Source: a virus
Virus record (IMG/VR): IMGVR_UViG_3300037010_000703
Coordinates: 1-26,308 of that record
Strand: one strand, 5' to 3'
Length of the DNA stretch: 26,308 nucleotides
Shown here: positions 13,880 to 21,752 of the stretch, in pieces
Layout: each line of letters starts with the position of its first letter
Numbering within the stretch: the first letter of the stretch is position 1
Made by a program: the position numbers and the translations under genes
Notes under the pieces: model-generated
The model's input: only the letters and a program-made list of their open reading frames with translations
What the model was told of the DNA's origin: nothing
Databases searched by the model: none

Positions 13880-15313
13880 ATGAAATCAAATCTTAATTCA
13901 ATCATGTTGGATACTGACAGTTATAAAGTCAGTATGTGGAAACAATATCCAGAGGGTACCGAGTATGTTTACTCCTACATTGAAGCCCGTGGAGGAGTTT
14001 ACTCTGAAACGGAATTTTTGGGTGTACAGGCTTTAGCACAGTACCTAGCAACCCCAATTACTCAAGAGCAAATTGACTATGCTGATCGTATATGGTCATT
14101 ACACGGTGAACCATTCAACAAAGCTGGTTGGCAATACATACTCGATGTGCATAATGGACGATTGCCTCTTCGAATTCGAGCTGCTAAAGAAGGACTTATT
14201 ATTCCAACCAGAAATGTACTCTGTACCATTGAAAACACAGACCCTAAGTGCTATTGGCTCACTACCTGGGTGGAGACATCAGCACTTAGGGCTATTTGGT
14301 ACCCTTCAACAGTCGGTACAATCTCGTGGAATATCAAACAAGTTATTATAAAATATTTGGAGAAATCTGGTGACCCTAGCTCTATTGGTTTTAAACTTCA
14401 CGATTTCGGCGCTCGTGGTGTATCTAGTAATGAGAGCGCCGGCATTGGTGGAGCAGCGCACCTTGTTAATTTCATGGGCACTGATACTATGTCTGGTGTG
14501 CTCCACATTATGGATATTTACGGTGGGGACGTGTGCGGATTCTCAATCCCAGCCGCAGAACACAGCACAATCATAAGCTGGGGTCGTGAAAACGAAGTAG
14601 CCGCATACCGTAATATGGTTAAGCAGTTCGGTGGAAATGGAAAGATTCTAGCAGTTGTGTCTGATTCCTATGATATTTTCAACGCTTGCAAACTATGGGG
14701 GACGGAACTAATAGATGATGTTATTGCTAGTGGGGCAACAGTAGTTATTCGCCCTGACTCTGGCGACCCTATTGAAGTTATGCCAAAGATGATGGCAATT
14801 CTGGAACACTACTACGGTGCCCCTAAGAATACTAAAGGCTACAAAGTACTAAATAACGTACGGGTAATCTGGGGAGATGGTATCAATGCAATGTCATTAG
14901 AAACTATCCTGCGCACAATGGTTGATTTGCATGGCTATAGTGCCGATAACTTTGCCTTTGGCATGGGAGGGGGCCTACTGCAGCAATTGAACCGTGATAC
15001 TCAGCAATGGGCTATGAAGTGTTCGGCCGTAGGTATTCGTGAGGTAGTATGGGATGGGTTTGGTAATTATACACGAGAATTAGTATGGCTCGATGTATTC
15101 AAAGACCCTATTACTGACCCTGGTAAGCGTTCAAAGCGTGGTCGTGTTACTCTTTGGACTAGTGGGGGAGAATACCAGTCCTCTATTACACAGCCTATGA
15201 ATTGGACTGATAAGGGTATTCTTTGGGAAGATGCAATGGAAACTTACTTTGATAATGGTGAAGTACAGTTTACTCAAACATTTGAGCAAGTTCGATCTAA
15301 TAGTAATAAATAA
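13880..15313 (+). CDS. nadV: Nicotinamide phosphoribosyltransferase (NAMPT)
   Basis: A 477-residue protein close to human NAMPT in length. It makes NMN from nicotinamide and PRPP, and NMN then feeds the adenylyltransferase encoded just upstream. Conserved stretches are DTDSYKVSMWKQYPEGTEYV at the N-terminus (10-30), FKLHDFGARGVSS (171-183), the phospho-accepting His in PAAEHST (His228), VSDSYDIFNACKLWG, RPDSGDP (291-297) that binds the phosphoribosyl part, and FGMGGGLLQQLNRDT. All core motifs are intact, so it should be active. The Shine-Dalgarno and spacer (aaggagtttactatg) are almost identical to those of the upstream gene. NAMPT is found in many large phages, including vibriophages. Confidence 0.95.
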   Translation: MKSNLNSIMLDTDSYKVSMWKQYPEGTEYVYSYIEARGGVYSETEFLGVQALAQYLATPITQEQIDYADRIWSLHGEPFNKAGWQYILDVHNGRLPLRIRAAKEGLIIPTRNVLCTIENTDPKCYWLTTWVETSALRAIWYPSTVGTISWNIKQVIIKYLEKSGDPSSIGFKLHDFGARGVSSNESAGIGGAAHLVNFMGTDTMSGVLHIMDIYGGDVCGFSIPAAEHSTIISWGRENEVAAYRNMVKQFGGNGKILAVVSDSYDIFNACKLWGTELIDDVIASGATVVIRPDSGDPIEVMPKMMAILEHYYGAPKNTKGYKVLNNVRVIWGDGINAMSLETILRTMVDLHGYSADNFAFGMGGGLLQQLNRDTQQWAMKCSAVGIREVVWDGFGNYTRELVWLDVFKDPITDPGKRSKRGRVTLWTSGGEYQSSITQPMNWTDKGILWEDAMETYFDNGEVQFTQTFEQVRSNSNK

Positions 15314-15314
15314 T

Positions 15315-15566
15315 ATGATCAAAAAAGAACCACAATTTATAGTACTATCTAAACGTACTATTCATCATGAGGGAGACCAACGTAGCCGTGACTTTCCTGG
15401 TCACGGCTATGGAACCTACTCAGAAGAAATAGACGTAGTAACGGAACTTTTTGATGAAGAAGGGCTAAGGGAGTACTTACTAGGCGAGGAACTTAGTTTA
15501 TATAGAGTATATAAGGTAACTCCAGTTAAAGTTAGTAAAATAGTAAGCATTGACATAAATAGATGA
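15315..15566 (+). CDS. Hypothetical protein after NAMPT
   Basis: 83 residues from ATG 15315, 1 nt after the NAMPT stop. An in-frame upstream extension would lie inside NAMPT and is unlikely. The protein is charged and beta-rich: FIVLSKRTIHHEGDQRSRDF, then EEIDVVTELFDEEGLREYLL and a C-terminal YRVYKVTPVKVSKIVSI. No motif or membrane segment recognised. It is the last gene of the P5 unit. A link to NAD metabolism is suggested only by position. Confidence 0.65.
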   Translation: MIKKEPQFIVLSKRTIHHEGDQRSRDFPGHGYGTYSEEIDVVTELFDEEGLREYLLGEELSLYRVYKVTPVKVSKIVSIDINR

Positions 15567-15578
15567 TTAATTTTAAAC

Positions 15579-15607
15579 TTGAACATCTTGCCCTTTTATG
15601 ATATAAT
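15579..15607 (+). promoter_or_regulatory. Promoter P6 (SSB unit)
   Basis: The -35 is TTGAAC (15579-15584), the spacer 17 bp and the -10 TATAAT (15602-15607). The gene at 15628 and the SSB gene follow, ending at terminator T3. Confidence 0.8.
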
Positions 15608-15627
15608 AAATATTCAAAAGGATAGCA

Positions 15628-16008
15628 ATGGCGTTATTTTTCAATATGCAACTACTTGAGGAGCAGGCAAAAACAGACAACAATAAATTATTGGCGTTAC
15701 TCCTGCATCACTATAACGGTAAAACCATACCTAGTAAGTATGATAAATACCCTCCCTCTAGGATACCTTTAGTAGGGCATTCTTTCCTACTAAACCCTAG
15801 GGATTTCTTTTTAGATAAAAATACTGATATTCTTTATAAGATTCAGTATCTAAAACTCGCCGCAATGCGCGATTACTTGTTATACAAAATGTACAAGTAT
15901 AAAGCCTTGCAAACTTCATTCTATCCTGATCTAAATCATGATGGGATAAAACACAATCCACTGTTGCAAATAACACCAACAGAAATCCACTTTAAATACG
16001 AGAAATAA
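15628..16008 (+). CDS. Hypothetical protein co-transcribed with SSB
   Basis: A 126-residue protein rich in Tyr, Lys and Leu (KIQYLKLAAMRDYLLYKMYKYK). It has a helical N-terminus (LLEEQAKTDNNKLLALLLHH) and a Pro-rich middle (KYDKYPPSRIPLVGH). Not a membrane protein. AAAAGGA lies about 7 nt upstream of the ATG. It is the first gene after promoter P6 and ends 4 nt before the SSB gene, so it may be a partner of that protein. No family recognised. Confidence 0.65.
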   Translation: MALFFNMQLLEEQAKTDNNKLLALLLHHYNGKTIPSKYDKYPPSRIPLVGHSFLLNPRDFFLDKNTDILYKIQYLKLAAMRDYLLYKMYKYKALQTSFYPDLNHDGIKHNPLLQITPTEIHFKYEK

Positions 16009-16012
16009 TTAT

Positions 16013-16660
16013 ATGGCACTAGATTTTAAATCCACCAAGGGTAAAGCAGTTAAGAACTCCCACGAGGCTTACACATACAAAGATGGCGAAAACGTCGTTC
16101 GTCTAGTTGGCGGCATTCTGCCGCGTTATGTATATTGGGTAAAAGGTACTAATGGGAAACAACTTCCAGTTGAGTGCCTAGCATTTTCAAGGGAAGAGGA
16201 AAAATTCAACAATAAAGAACATGATTGCGTTCAAGAGTTCCACCCAGAACTGAAATGCTCATGGGCTTACGCAGTTAACTGTATTGACCCTACTGATGGT
16301 AAAGTTAAGGTTCTTAACCTGAAGAAGAAGCTATTTGAGCAGATTCTTTCAGCCGCTGACGATCTTGGTCTTGACCCTACTGATCCTGATGAAGGTTTCG
16401 ATATTGTGTTTAAGCGTGCCAAGACTGGCCCACTTGCATTCAATGTGGAATACACGCTTAGCCAGCTTAAGTTGAAAAAGCGCAGCCTATCTCCCGCGGA
16501 GCGGGAAGCTGCTGCAGCTGCTATAAGTATTGACGAGAAGATTCCTCGTCAGACATACGAAGAAATCAAGGCTCTCCTAGAGCGTCTTGCTAAGGGCGTC
16601 GAAGACGAAGCTCCTGCTGATGAAGGTGTTGATAAAGAAGCTGTGAACGAACTGGCCTAA
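16013..16660 (+). CDS. Probable single-stranded DNA-binding protein (gp32-like)
   Basis: A 215-residue protein. The core (~20-155) has OB-fold-like strands with aromatic and basic residues (NVVRLVGGILPRYVYWVKG, ECLAFSREEEKF, KCSWAYAVNCID, KVKVLNLKKKLFEQI, FDIVFKRAKTG, FNVEYTLSQLKLKKRSL). Cys56, Cys72 and Cys82 plus nearby His residues may bind zinc as in gp32. The last ~20 residues are acidic (EDEAPADEGVDKEA), the usual protein-interaction tail of SSBs. It coats ssDNA for replication and recombination. It is followed immediately by a strong terminator, and its codons are of the highly expressed kind. The assignment rests on layout and overall pattern rather than a decisive motif. Confidence 0.7.
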   Translation: MALDFKSTKGKAVKNSHEAYTYKDGENVVRLVGGILPRYVYWVKGTNGKQLPVECLAFSREEEKFNNKEHDCVQEFHPELKCSWAYAVNCIDPTDGKVKVLNLKKKLFEQILSAADDLGLDPTDPDEGFDIVFKRAKTGPLAFNVEYTLSQLKLKKRSLSPAEREAAAAAISIDEKIPRQTYEEIKALLERLAKGVEDEAPADEGVDKEAVNELA

Positions 16661-16668
16661 TTAATTCA

Positions 16669-16702
16669 GCCACTATGGGGTTTTCTTCATAGTGGCTTTT
16701 TT
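16669..16702 (+). terminator. Intrinsic terminator T3
   Basis: A perfect 9-bp stem GCCACTATG/CATAGTGGC (16669-16677, 16688-16696), a 10-nt loop and six Ts (16697-16702). It lies 8 nt after the SSB stop and 12 nt before the SbcD-like gene, which has no visible promoter of its own. Confidence 0.9.
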
Positions 16703-16714
16703 GCCTGAAACAAA

Positions 16715-17680
16715 ATGAAGATACTATTTACAGCGGATTTGCATATAAAACTTGGACAGAAAAATGTACCTATTCCATGGGCTAAGAATAGGTACGTAGA
16801 GTTAATTACTCAGCTTAATATGTGGCAAGAGAATATTGATATGTTCATCATTGGGGGAGACATATTTGATAAAATGCCTAATATGGAAGAGCTAGAAGTT
16901 TATTATAATCTAGTAACATCATGTAGAGTACCTACACTAATTTACCCCGGTAATCATGAATCCCTAAAGAAAGATACTACCTTCTTTAGTTACTTAAAGA
17001 CAGTTACTAATAGACTAAATAAGTTAGTAACTGTTATTGATGATTACTATACCCACCCAGATAACTCTTTTGATATTATTCCATATAATAAACTAAAAGA
17101 GTATCACCCTCAGCATATAGATTTTCATTCAGATGTTCTATTTACCCACGTTCGCGGAGAGATTCCTCCCCATGTTAAGCCAGAAGTTAATCTAGAAATC
17201 TTTGATCGTTGGAAGGTGGTTCTGGCAGGCGATCTGCATTCTTATGATAATTGTCAGCGTAATATTTTATACCCTGGCAGCCCTCTCACAACCAGTTTCC
17301 ATCGTGGAGTTGTTGATACAGGGGTTATCGTATTTGATACTCATACGTTAGCTCATGAATGGGTCAAACTAAATCTACCTCAGCTTATTAGAAAAACAAT
17401 TCAAGCAGGCGACCCTATGGTAGCGACTGAGTACCATCACACAATCTTTGAGATTGAGGGCGATATGGCTGAATTAGCTAATATGGAAGATAATGAGCTA
17501 ATTGATAAGAAAGTGGTAAAACGGGATATAGATACTATACTTATTCTAGACCCTAAGCTATCGCTAGCTGGAGAAGTACGAGAATATTTGATGTATATTC
17601 TTAATCTAGATGAGAAAACTATTGAAGCCTGTCTTCAACTACTAAATAATAATATGGAGAAGATAGATGATCAGATTTAA
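16715..17680 (+). CDS. Recombination nuclease subunit, SbcD/Mre11/gp47-like (T5 D12-like)
   Basis: A 321-residue calcineurin-type metallophosphoesterase. Motifs are TADLH (Asp8, His10), GGDIFD (47-52), PGNHES (78-83), a conserved His in FTHVRGE and LAGDLHSY. These bind two metal ions for DNA cleavage. It pairs with the SbcC/gp46-like ATPase next door to process DNA ends for recombination-dependent replication. It overlaps that gene by 14 nt. No promoter lies between terminator T3 and its ATG, so expression probably comes from read-through. No Shine-Dalgarno is obvious before the ATG. Confidence 0.92.
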   Translation: MKILFTADLHIKLGQKNVPIPWAKNRYVELITQLNMWQENIDMFIIGGDIFDKMPNMEELEVYYNLVTSCRVPTLIYPGNHESLKKDTTFFSYLKTVTNRLNKLVTVIDDYYTHPDNSFDIIPYNKLKEYHPQHIDFHSDVLFTHVRGEIPPHVKPEVNLEIFDRWKVVLAGDLHSYDNCQRNILYPGSPLTTSFHRGVVDTGVIVFDTHTLAHEWVKLNLPQLIRKTIQAGDPMVATEYHHTIFEIEGDMAELANMEDNELIDKKVVKRDIDTILILDPKLSLAGEVREYLMYILNLDEKTIEACLQLLNNNMEKIDDQI

Positions 17681-19463
17681 AAAGTTAAAGTGGGCAAATA
17701 TATTCTCGTATGGTGATAATAACGAGCTAGATTTAGATAGTACTTCTCTTACACAACTTGTTGGTAAGAATGGACATGGAAAAAGCTCTATTGCGTTAAT
17801 TTTAGAAGAAGGATTATTTAACTCTAATTCTAAAAAGATCAAGCGATCTGACGTATTAAATAGGTACTCTACGAGTAAAAACTATACTATCACTGTTATT
17901 TTTGAAGTTGATGGGATTGAATATACTACAATCACTAGTCGTACTGCTACTAGCGGTACTATTAAGCTGCTTCGTAACGGAGTTGATATTTCTTCTCATA
18001 CGGCTACTGGTACGTACAAGCAAATCGAAAACATTCTTGGCTTCGACAGTAAGACATTCGCCCAGATCGTATACCAGAGCAGCGTTTCATCGTTAGAGTT
18101 TCTTACAGCAACAGATTCAGCAAGAAAGAAATTCTTAATTGACCTTCTTAACCTTGGTAAGTATACTAAGGCGCTAGATGTATTTAAAGAGTTAGCAAGC
18201 GGTATGTCTAAACAAGTAGATACCACACAAGCTAAACTATCTACTGTACAGTCTTGGTTGAAGAAGTACGAAAATGAAGACCTTACTATTAGAGAGTTAG
18301 AGACTGAAATTCCTTCCCCTACTGGTATGCAAGAACAAGTTACTCTACTGTCTAAAGAGTTATCTAATATAGATAGTACAAATAAGAAAATCTCTCAGAA
18401 TAATACTTATGGTAAGATTCTGAGTAGCATTGATATTAGTAGCCCCTATACTATGCCTAACCACCCTTTACTAAAGGAGTGGAATAGTAGGGTTACTATT
18501 ATCAAGCAAAGGCTAAAAGAGGGAGCTTCTCTAACAAAGAACCCACATACTAAAGTTATTAAGTGCCCTACCTGTACACAGGATATGGATAATTCTGTAA
18601 TGTTTACTAGAATTATTAATTTTGAGGCTGAGTTACCTGCTCTACATTTAGAGTTAGAACAACTTGATGCTAATATCAAGGCTTCAGAAGTTGCTGATAA
18701 GCTATACACTGAGTATGACAGGAAAGTACAAGAGTGGGAAAAGTATCATAGCTTGTTCGACCCTAGCCTTACTAAAGAACTTTTAGATAGGGCTACTTTA
18801 GAAAAAGAAATTGCCTCTTATAAAGCAAGTGTTCTTAACTGTGAAAAAGCTATAGCTGATACTAGAAAACGTAATGAGGCAATTACAGCTCACAATTCTA
18901 AAGCTAAGGTAATCTCTGAGCAACTTCAAGAAATGAATAAAGATGCTAAAGCACTAGCACAAGACTTAGTTCTAAAAATAGACGAGTTGTCTAAGTTACA
19001 AGTATTAGTAAAGACATTTAGTAATACAGGCTTAGTAGCTTATAAGATTGAGTGTCTAGTTAAAGACCTTGAAGAGCTTACTAATGAGTACCTAGGTGTT
19101 TTAGCGGACGGTAGGTTCCAATTATCTTTTGTTGTTGTATCGGATAAACTAAATGTAGTTATTACTGATAACAGCCGTGATGTTAGTATCGATTCCCTAT
19201 CTAGTGGTGAGCGCGCTCGCGTTAATGTATCTACCTTACTTGCTATTAGGAAACTTATGCAGTCTCTATCAAATAGTAGAACGAATCTACTTATACTTGA
19301 TGAAACTGTTGAGAATTTAGATGCAGAAGGTAAGGAAAAATTGATTGAAGTATTACTAGCAGAAGAGTCACTAAATACTTTCCTTATTAGTCATGGTTTT
19401 AGTCATCCACTGCTAGAAAAGATTAGTGTAATTAAAGAAAATAACATATCGAGAATAGAATGA
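17667..19463 (+). CDS. Recombination ATPase subunit, SbcC/Rad50/gp46-like (T5 D13-like)
   Basis: A 598-residue SMC-like ATPase. Walker A is GKNGHGKSS (33-41). Two coiled-coil arms flank a zinc hook CPTC (Cys300, Cys303). The ABC signature is SLSSGERARV near residue 510, Walker B is LLILDETVENLD with the D-loop, and the H-loop is LISHGF. The protein is far shorter than E. coli SbcC (~1050) and similar to T4 gp46 (560), as expected for phage. It tethers DNA ends and drives the SbcD-like nuclease. It starts inside the upstream gene and its stop overlaps the next ATG (ATGA). Confidence 0.94.
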   Translation: MIRFKKLKWANIFSYGDNNELDLDSTSLTQLVGKNGHGKSSIALILEEGLFNSNSKKIKRSDVLNRYSTSKNYTITVIFEVDGIEYTTITSRTATSGTIKLLRNGVDISSHTATGTYKQIENILGFDSKTFAQIVYQSSVSSLEFLTATDSARKKFLIDLLNLGKYTKALDVFKELASGMSKQVDTTQAKLSTVQSWLKKYENEDLTIRELETEIPSPTGMQEQVTLLSKELSNIDSTNKKISQNNTYGKILSSIDISSPYTMPNHPLLKEWNSRVTIIKQRLKEGASLTKNPHTKVIKCPTCTQDMDNSVMFTRIINFEAELPALHLELEQLDANIKASEVADKLYTEYDRKVQEWEKYHSLFDPSLTKELLDRATLEKEIASYKASVLNCEKAIADTRKRNEAITAHNSKAKVISEQLQEMNKDAKALAQDLVLKIDELSKLQVLVKTFSNTGLVAYKIECLVKDLEELTNEYLGVLADGRFQLSFVVVSDKLNVVITDNSRDVSIDSLSSGERARVNVSTLLAIRKLMQSLSNSRTNLLILDETVENLDAEGKEKLIEVLLAEESLNTFLISHGFSHPLLEKISVIKENNISRIE

Positions 19464-19648
19464 TTCATTTAAATTATAGATACCGAAATAAGAACAATAA
19501 AGACGATCTAGTTCGTATTAGTAGCATTGAGTATGTTGGCGGACTAAAGTATGTTATATTTAATCGCTTTGGTAGAGATACTACTTGCCAACTACCTATT
19601 GAAATGTTCGAGAAGAACTTTGAAAGGGTAGATAGTGGTAACGAGTAA
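19460..19648 (+). CDS. Small hypothetical protein
   Basis: A 62-residue basic, beta-rich protein (DLVRISSIEYVGGLKYVIFNRFG, CQLPIEMFEKNFERV) resembling small SH3- or Tudor-like barrels, though I cannot name a family. It overlaps SbcC-like by ATGA and the nuclease gene downstream by 14 nt. Position suggests a recombination accessory protein. Confidence 0.6.
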   Translation: MIHLNYRYRNKNNKDDLVRISSIEYVGGLKYVIFNRFGRDTTCQLPIEMFEKNFERVDSGNE

Positions 19649-20075
19649 TGATAAAGGCGCTCGCGGAGAGACTGTGATTAGGGATAAACTCAGGCTCCTT
19701 ACGGGACTTCAATTTGAGCGCGTTCCTAGTTCCGGTGCCTTAGACCCTAAACATGGCTTGAAAGGGGATTTGTATATCCCCAACCAGAGTAACCTATATG
19801 CTATTGAGTGCAAAAACTATGAAGAAGATCACCTTACTAGTAAGGTGTTAACTTCAGTAGACTCTCAGCTACATAAGTTTTGGGCTCAGGCAGTAAGACA
19901 AGGTGTACAAGTAAATAAGAAGCCCCTATTACTATTTAAGTTTACTAGAAGTAAGATATTTGTAGCATACAATGAAATCCCTAATAATGTAGACCATGTT
20001 TATATTAGCAAGGGAGACTTCTTTGTATCTATGATGGAAGATTGGATTAGACAGGAGAAACCTAAGTTCATATGA
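19635..20075 (+). CDS. PD-(D/E)XK nuclease, Holliday-junction-resolvase-like
   Basis: A 146-residue protein. The N-terminal helix KGARGETVIRDKL carries the conserved Glu. The core reads GDLYIPNQSNLYAIECKNYEE, with Asp on the first strand and ExK on the next: the PD-(D/E)XK active site. Arg/Ser-rich RVPSSGALDPK before it resembles archaeal Hjc-type resolvases. Likely role: cutting branched recombination intermediates. The start is GTG at 19635; no ATG lies upstream of the helix with the catalytic Glu, and AGGGTA sits nearby. It overlaps the preceding gene by 14 nt and the flap nuclease by 4 nt. Confidence 0.75.
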   Translation: MVTSNDKGARGETVIRDKLRLLTGLQFERVPSSGALDPKHGLKGDLYIPNQSNLYAIECKNYEEDHLTSKVLTSVDSQLHKFWAQAVRQGVQVNKKPLLLFKFTRSKIFVAYNEIPNNVDHVYISKGDFFVSMMEDWIRQEKPKFI

Positions 20076-20917
20076 AATCATTTAAAGAAATTAACGATAC
20101 TCCAGGTAATAGTCTAATGATACTAGATAGTTTAAACCTTGGATTCAGGTACCTTCACGCTGGTACAGAAAACTTCTGTGAAGACTATATGCGTACAGTA
20201 CTAAGTCTTAAAAAGTCTTATAAGTGTGATAAGCTAATAATTGCGGGAGATATGGGTTCTTCTAGCTATAGAAAAGCCCTAGACCCAGAGTACAAAGCTA
20301 ATAGAAAGAAAAAATATGAAGATCAGACAGCTGAGGAAGAGGCAAAGTTTGAAGAGTTCTTTGCCGAAATGCAAAGAATACTACAGAAATATGAAGCTGA
20401 TGGAGTTTATCCAGTGGTTAGATTCCCAGGAGTTGAAGCTGATGACATATCTGCATATATTGTCGGAAAAAGAAAAAAGAACAACATAGACTATATCTGG
20501 CTAATATCGTCAGACCGAGACTGGAATCTTTTAGTAGATAAGAATGTAAGTCAGTTTAGTTATGTTACTAGAAAAGAGTTTACTTATGATAACTGGCATG
20601 AGCACTATGACTGGACTAAAGATGAATATATTAGTATTAAAGTACTACAAGGTGACCCAGGCGATAATATAAAGGGAGTACCGGGTATTGGGCCTAAGAG
20701 GGCGCTAGAACTTGTTAGGGCGTATGGCTCTGTATATGATATTATGGCTAATATTCCCTTACCGGGTAAATATAAGTATATTGATGCACTAAATAAGTTT
20801 GGTGCTGATAATTTACAACTAAACTATAAACTAATGGATTTAGTAACCTATTGCGAGGAAGCTATAGGAGAAGAAAATTGCAAGAGATTAGATCAACAAC
20901 TTAAGGATTATTTATGA
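20072..20917 (+). CDS. 5' flap endonuclease/exonuclease (FEN family, T5 D15-like)
   Basis: A 281-residue protein; T5 D15 is about 290. Acidic metal-binding residues are seen in order: LDSLN (Asp19), IAGD (Asp60), GVEADDI (Glu122, Asp124, Asp125), SSDRDW (Asp148, Asp150) and QGDPGDNIKG (Asp195, Asp198), followed by a helix-hairpin-helix GVPGIGPKRALEL. The arch region around 66-95 (YRKALDPEYKANRKKKYEDQ) has the expected basic residues. It removes RNA primers and 5' flaps and supplies the 5' nuclease that the polymerase lacks. ATGA overlaps on both sides tie it to the neighbours. Confidence 0.94.
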   Translation: MKSFKEINDTPGNSLMILDSLNLGFRYLHAGTENFCEDYMRTVLSLKKSYKCDKLIIAGDMGSSSYRKALDPEYKANRKKKYEDQTAEEEAKFEEFFAEMQRILQKYEADGVYPVVRFPGVEADDISAYIVGKRKKNNIDYIWLISSDRDWNLLVDKNVSQFSYVTRKEFTYDNWHEHYDWTKDEYISIKVLQGDPGDNIKGVPGIGPKRALELVRAYGSVYDIMANIPLPGKYKYIDALNKFGADNLQLNYKLMDLVTYCEEAIGEENCKRLDQQLKDYL

Positions 20918-21216
20918 AAAAACTAATAGTTATGCTATTAATATGTATTAGTATTAATAGTTACGCAGAAGTATGTAGCCCAAAGCGTGCCTCTAATGGG
21001 CGCATTGCTAGAAGCGCTACACAGGTTAAGTATTTTAAACAAGCAAATCCCTGCCCATCCACAGGAAAAACATCAGGAAGCTGCCCTGGGTATATTGTAG
21101 ACCATGTAATACCTCTTTGTAACTGTGGATTAGATAATCCTAGTAATATGCAGTGGCAGACTACTAAAGATTCTAAAATTAAAGATAAGCAGGAACGTAT
21201 ACAGTGCAAGAAATAA
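20914..21216 (+). CDS. Secreted HNH endonuclease
   Basis: A 100-residue protein. The N-terminus is a clear signal peptide: Lys-Lys, a hydrophobic core LIVMLLICISI, and a signal peptidase I site after Ala18 (SYA-EV). The mature part has an HNH-like core: YIVDHVIPLCNCG (Asp63-His64), then NPSNMQW (Asn78) and KDSKIKDK. Cysteines 21, 47, 57, 69, 71 and 98 could form disulfides in the periplasm. It would cut DNA outside the cytoplasm, such as incoming competing phage DNA or DNA of lysed cells, rather than take part in replication. It overlaps the flap nuclease gene by 4 nt. Export is inferred from the signal alone. Confidence 0.75.
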   Translation: MKKLIVMLLICISINSYAEVCSPKRASNGRIARSATQVKYFKQANPCPSTGKTSGSCPGYIVDHVIPLCNCGLDNPSNMQWQTTKDSKIKDKQERIQCKK

Positions 21217-21290
21217 TTCCCATAGATAAGCCTATACATGGAATAACTAGCACCCGTAATAATACGGGCAGATTTAAAGATAAACTATAA
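21204..21290 (+). CDS. Possible 28-residue ORF with GTG start
   Basis: GTG at 21204 with AGGAA about 8 nt upstream, ending at TAA 21288-21290, just before the dUTPase. It encodes a polar peptide (VQEIIPIDKPIHGITSTRNN TGRFKDKL). It overlaps the HNH gene by 13 nt and fills the otherwise empty gap. The overlap pattern matches local practice, but the ORF is short. Confidence 0.3.
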   Translation: MQEIIPIDKPIHGITSTRNNTGRFKDKL

Positions 21291-21296
21291 CTATAT

Positions 21297-21740
21297 ATGA
21301 TACCTAAAATTCAAATTAAACTAGATAACCCTAAGCTTAACCCTTTCAGGGTACACCTTACAGATGCAGGAGCCGATCTAAAGTCTAATAAAGATGTAAG
21401 TATCTACCCCGGAGAACAAAAATTAATTGATACAGGAGTAGCAATTAAAATTCCAGTAGGATACGTTGGCTTTATTTTCAATAGGAGTTCTCAAGGGAAA
21501 ATAGGTATTCAAATCGCTAATGGAACTGGGATTATTGATTCAGATTATCGTGGAAATTTAAAAGTTTTGCTAAAAAATAATGGGGAAGACCCTTATTTTA
21601 TTACAGCATTTACTAGTAGGATTGCACAATTAGTAATCTCTCCTGTGCTTTTGCCACAGTTTGTGGCTTGGAGCGCTTCAGATGAACCCTGGGAAGATAC
21701 AGAGCGCGGTTCAGGTGGATTTGGCAGTACAGGACAATAA
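21297..21740 (+). CDS. dut: dUTPase
   Basis: A 147-residue trimeric-type dUTP pyrophosphatase. All five motifs are present: DAGADL (23-28), RSSQGK (63-68), GIIDSDYRG (78-86), RIAQLVI (108-114) and RGSGGFGSTG (137-146). It converts dUTP to dUMP and PPi, keeping uracil out of DNA and feeding thymidylate synthesis. Length is typical. There is no strong Shine-Dalgarno before the ATG. T5 also encodes a dUTPase after its flap nuclease. It sits beside the RNR in a dNTP-supply group. Confidence 0.96.
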   Translation: MIPKIQIKLDNPKLNPFRVHLTDAGADLKSNKDVSIYPGEQKLIDTGVAIKIPVGYVGFIFNRSSQGKIGIQIANGTGIIDSDYRGNLKVLLKNNGEDPYFITAFTSRIAQLVISPVLLPQFVAWSASDEPWEDTERGSGGFGSTGQ

Positions 21741-21752
21741 AGGAATAACAAA

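Noticed and set aside
15231-15314. Start of the gene after NAMPT inside NAMPT
   Set aside because: It needs an 84-nt overlap, while ATG 15315 lies 1 nt after the NAMPT stop.
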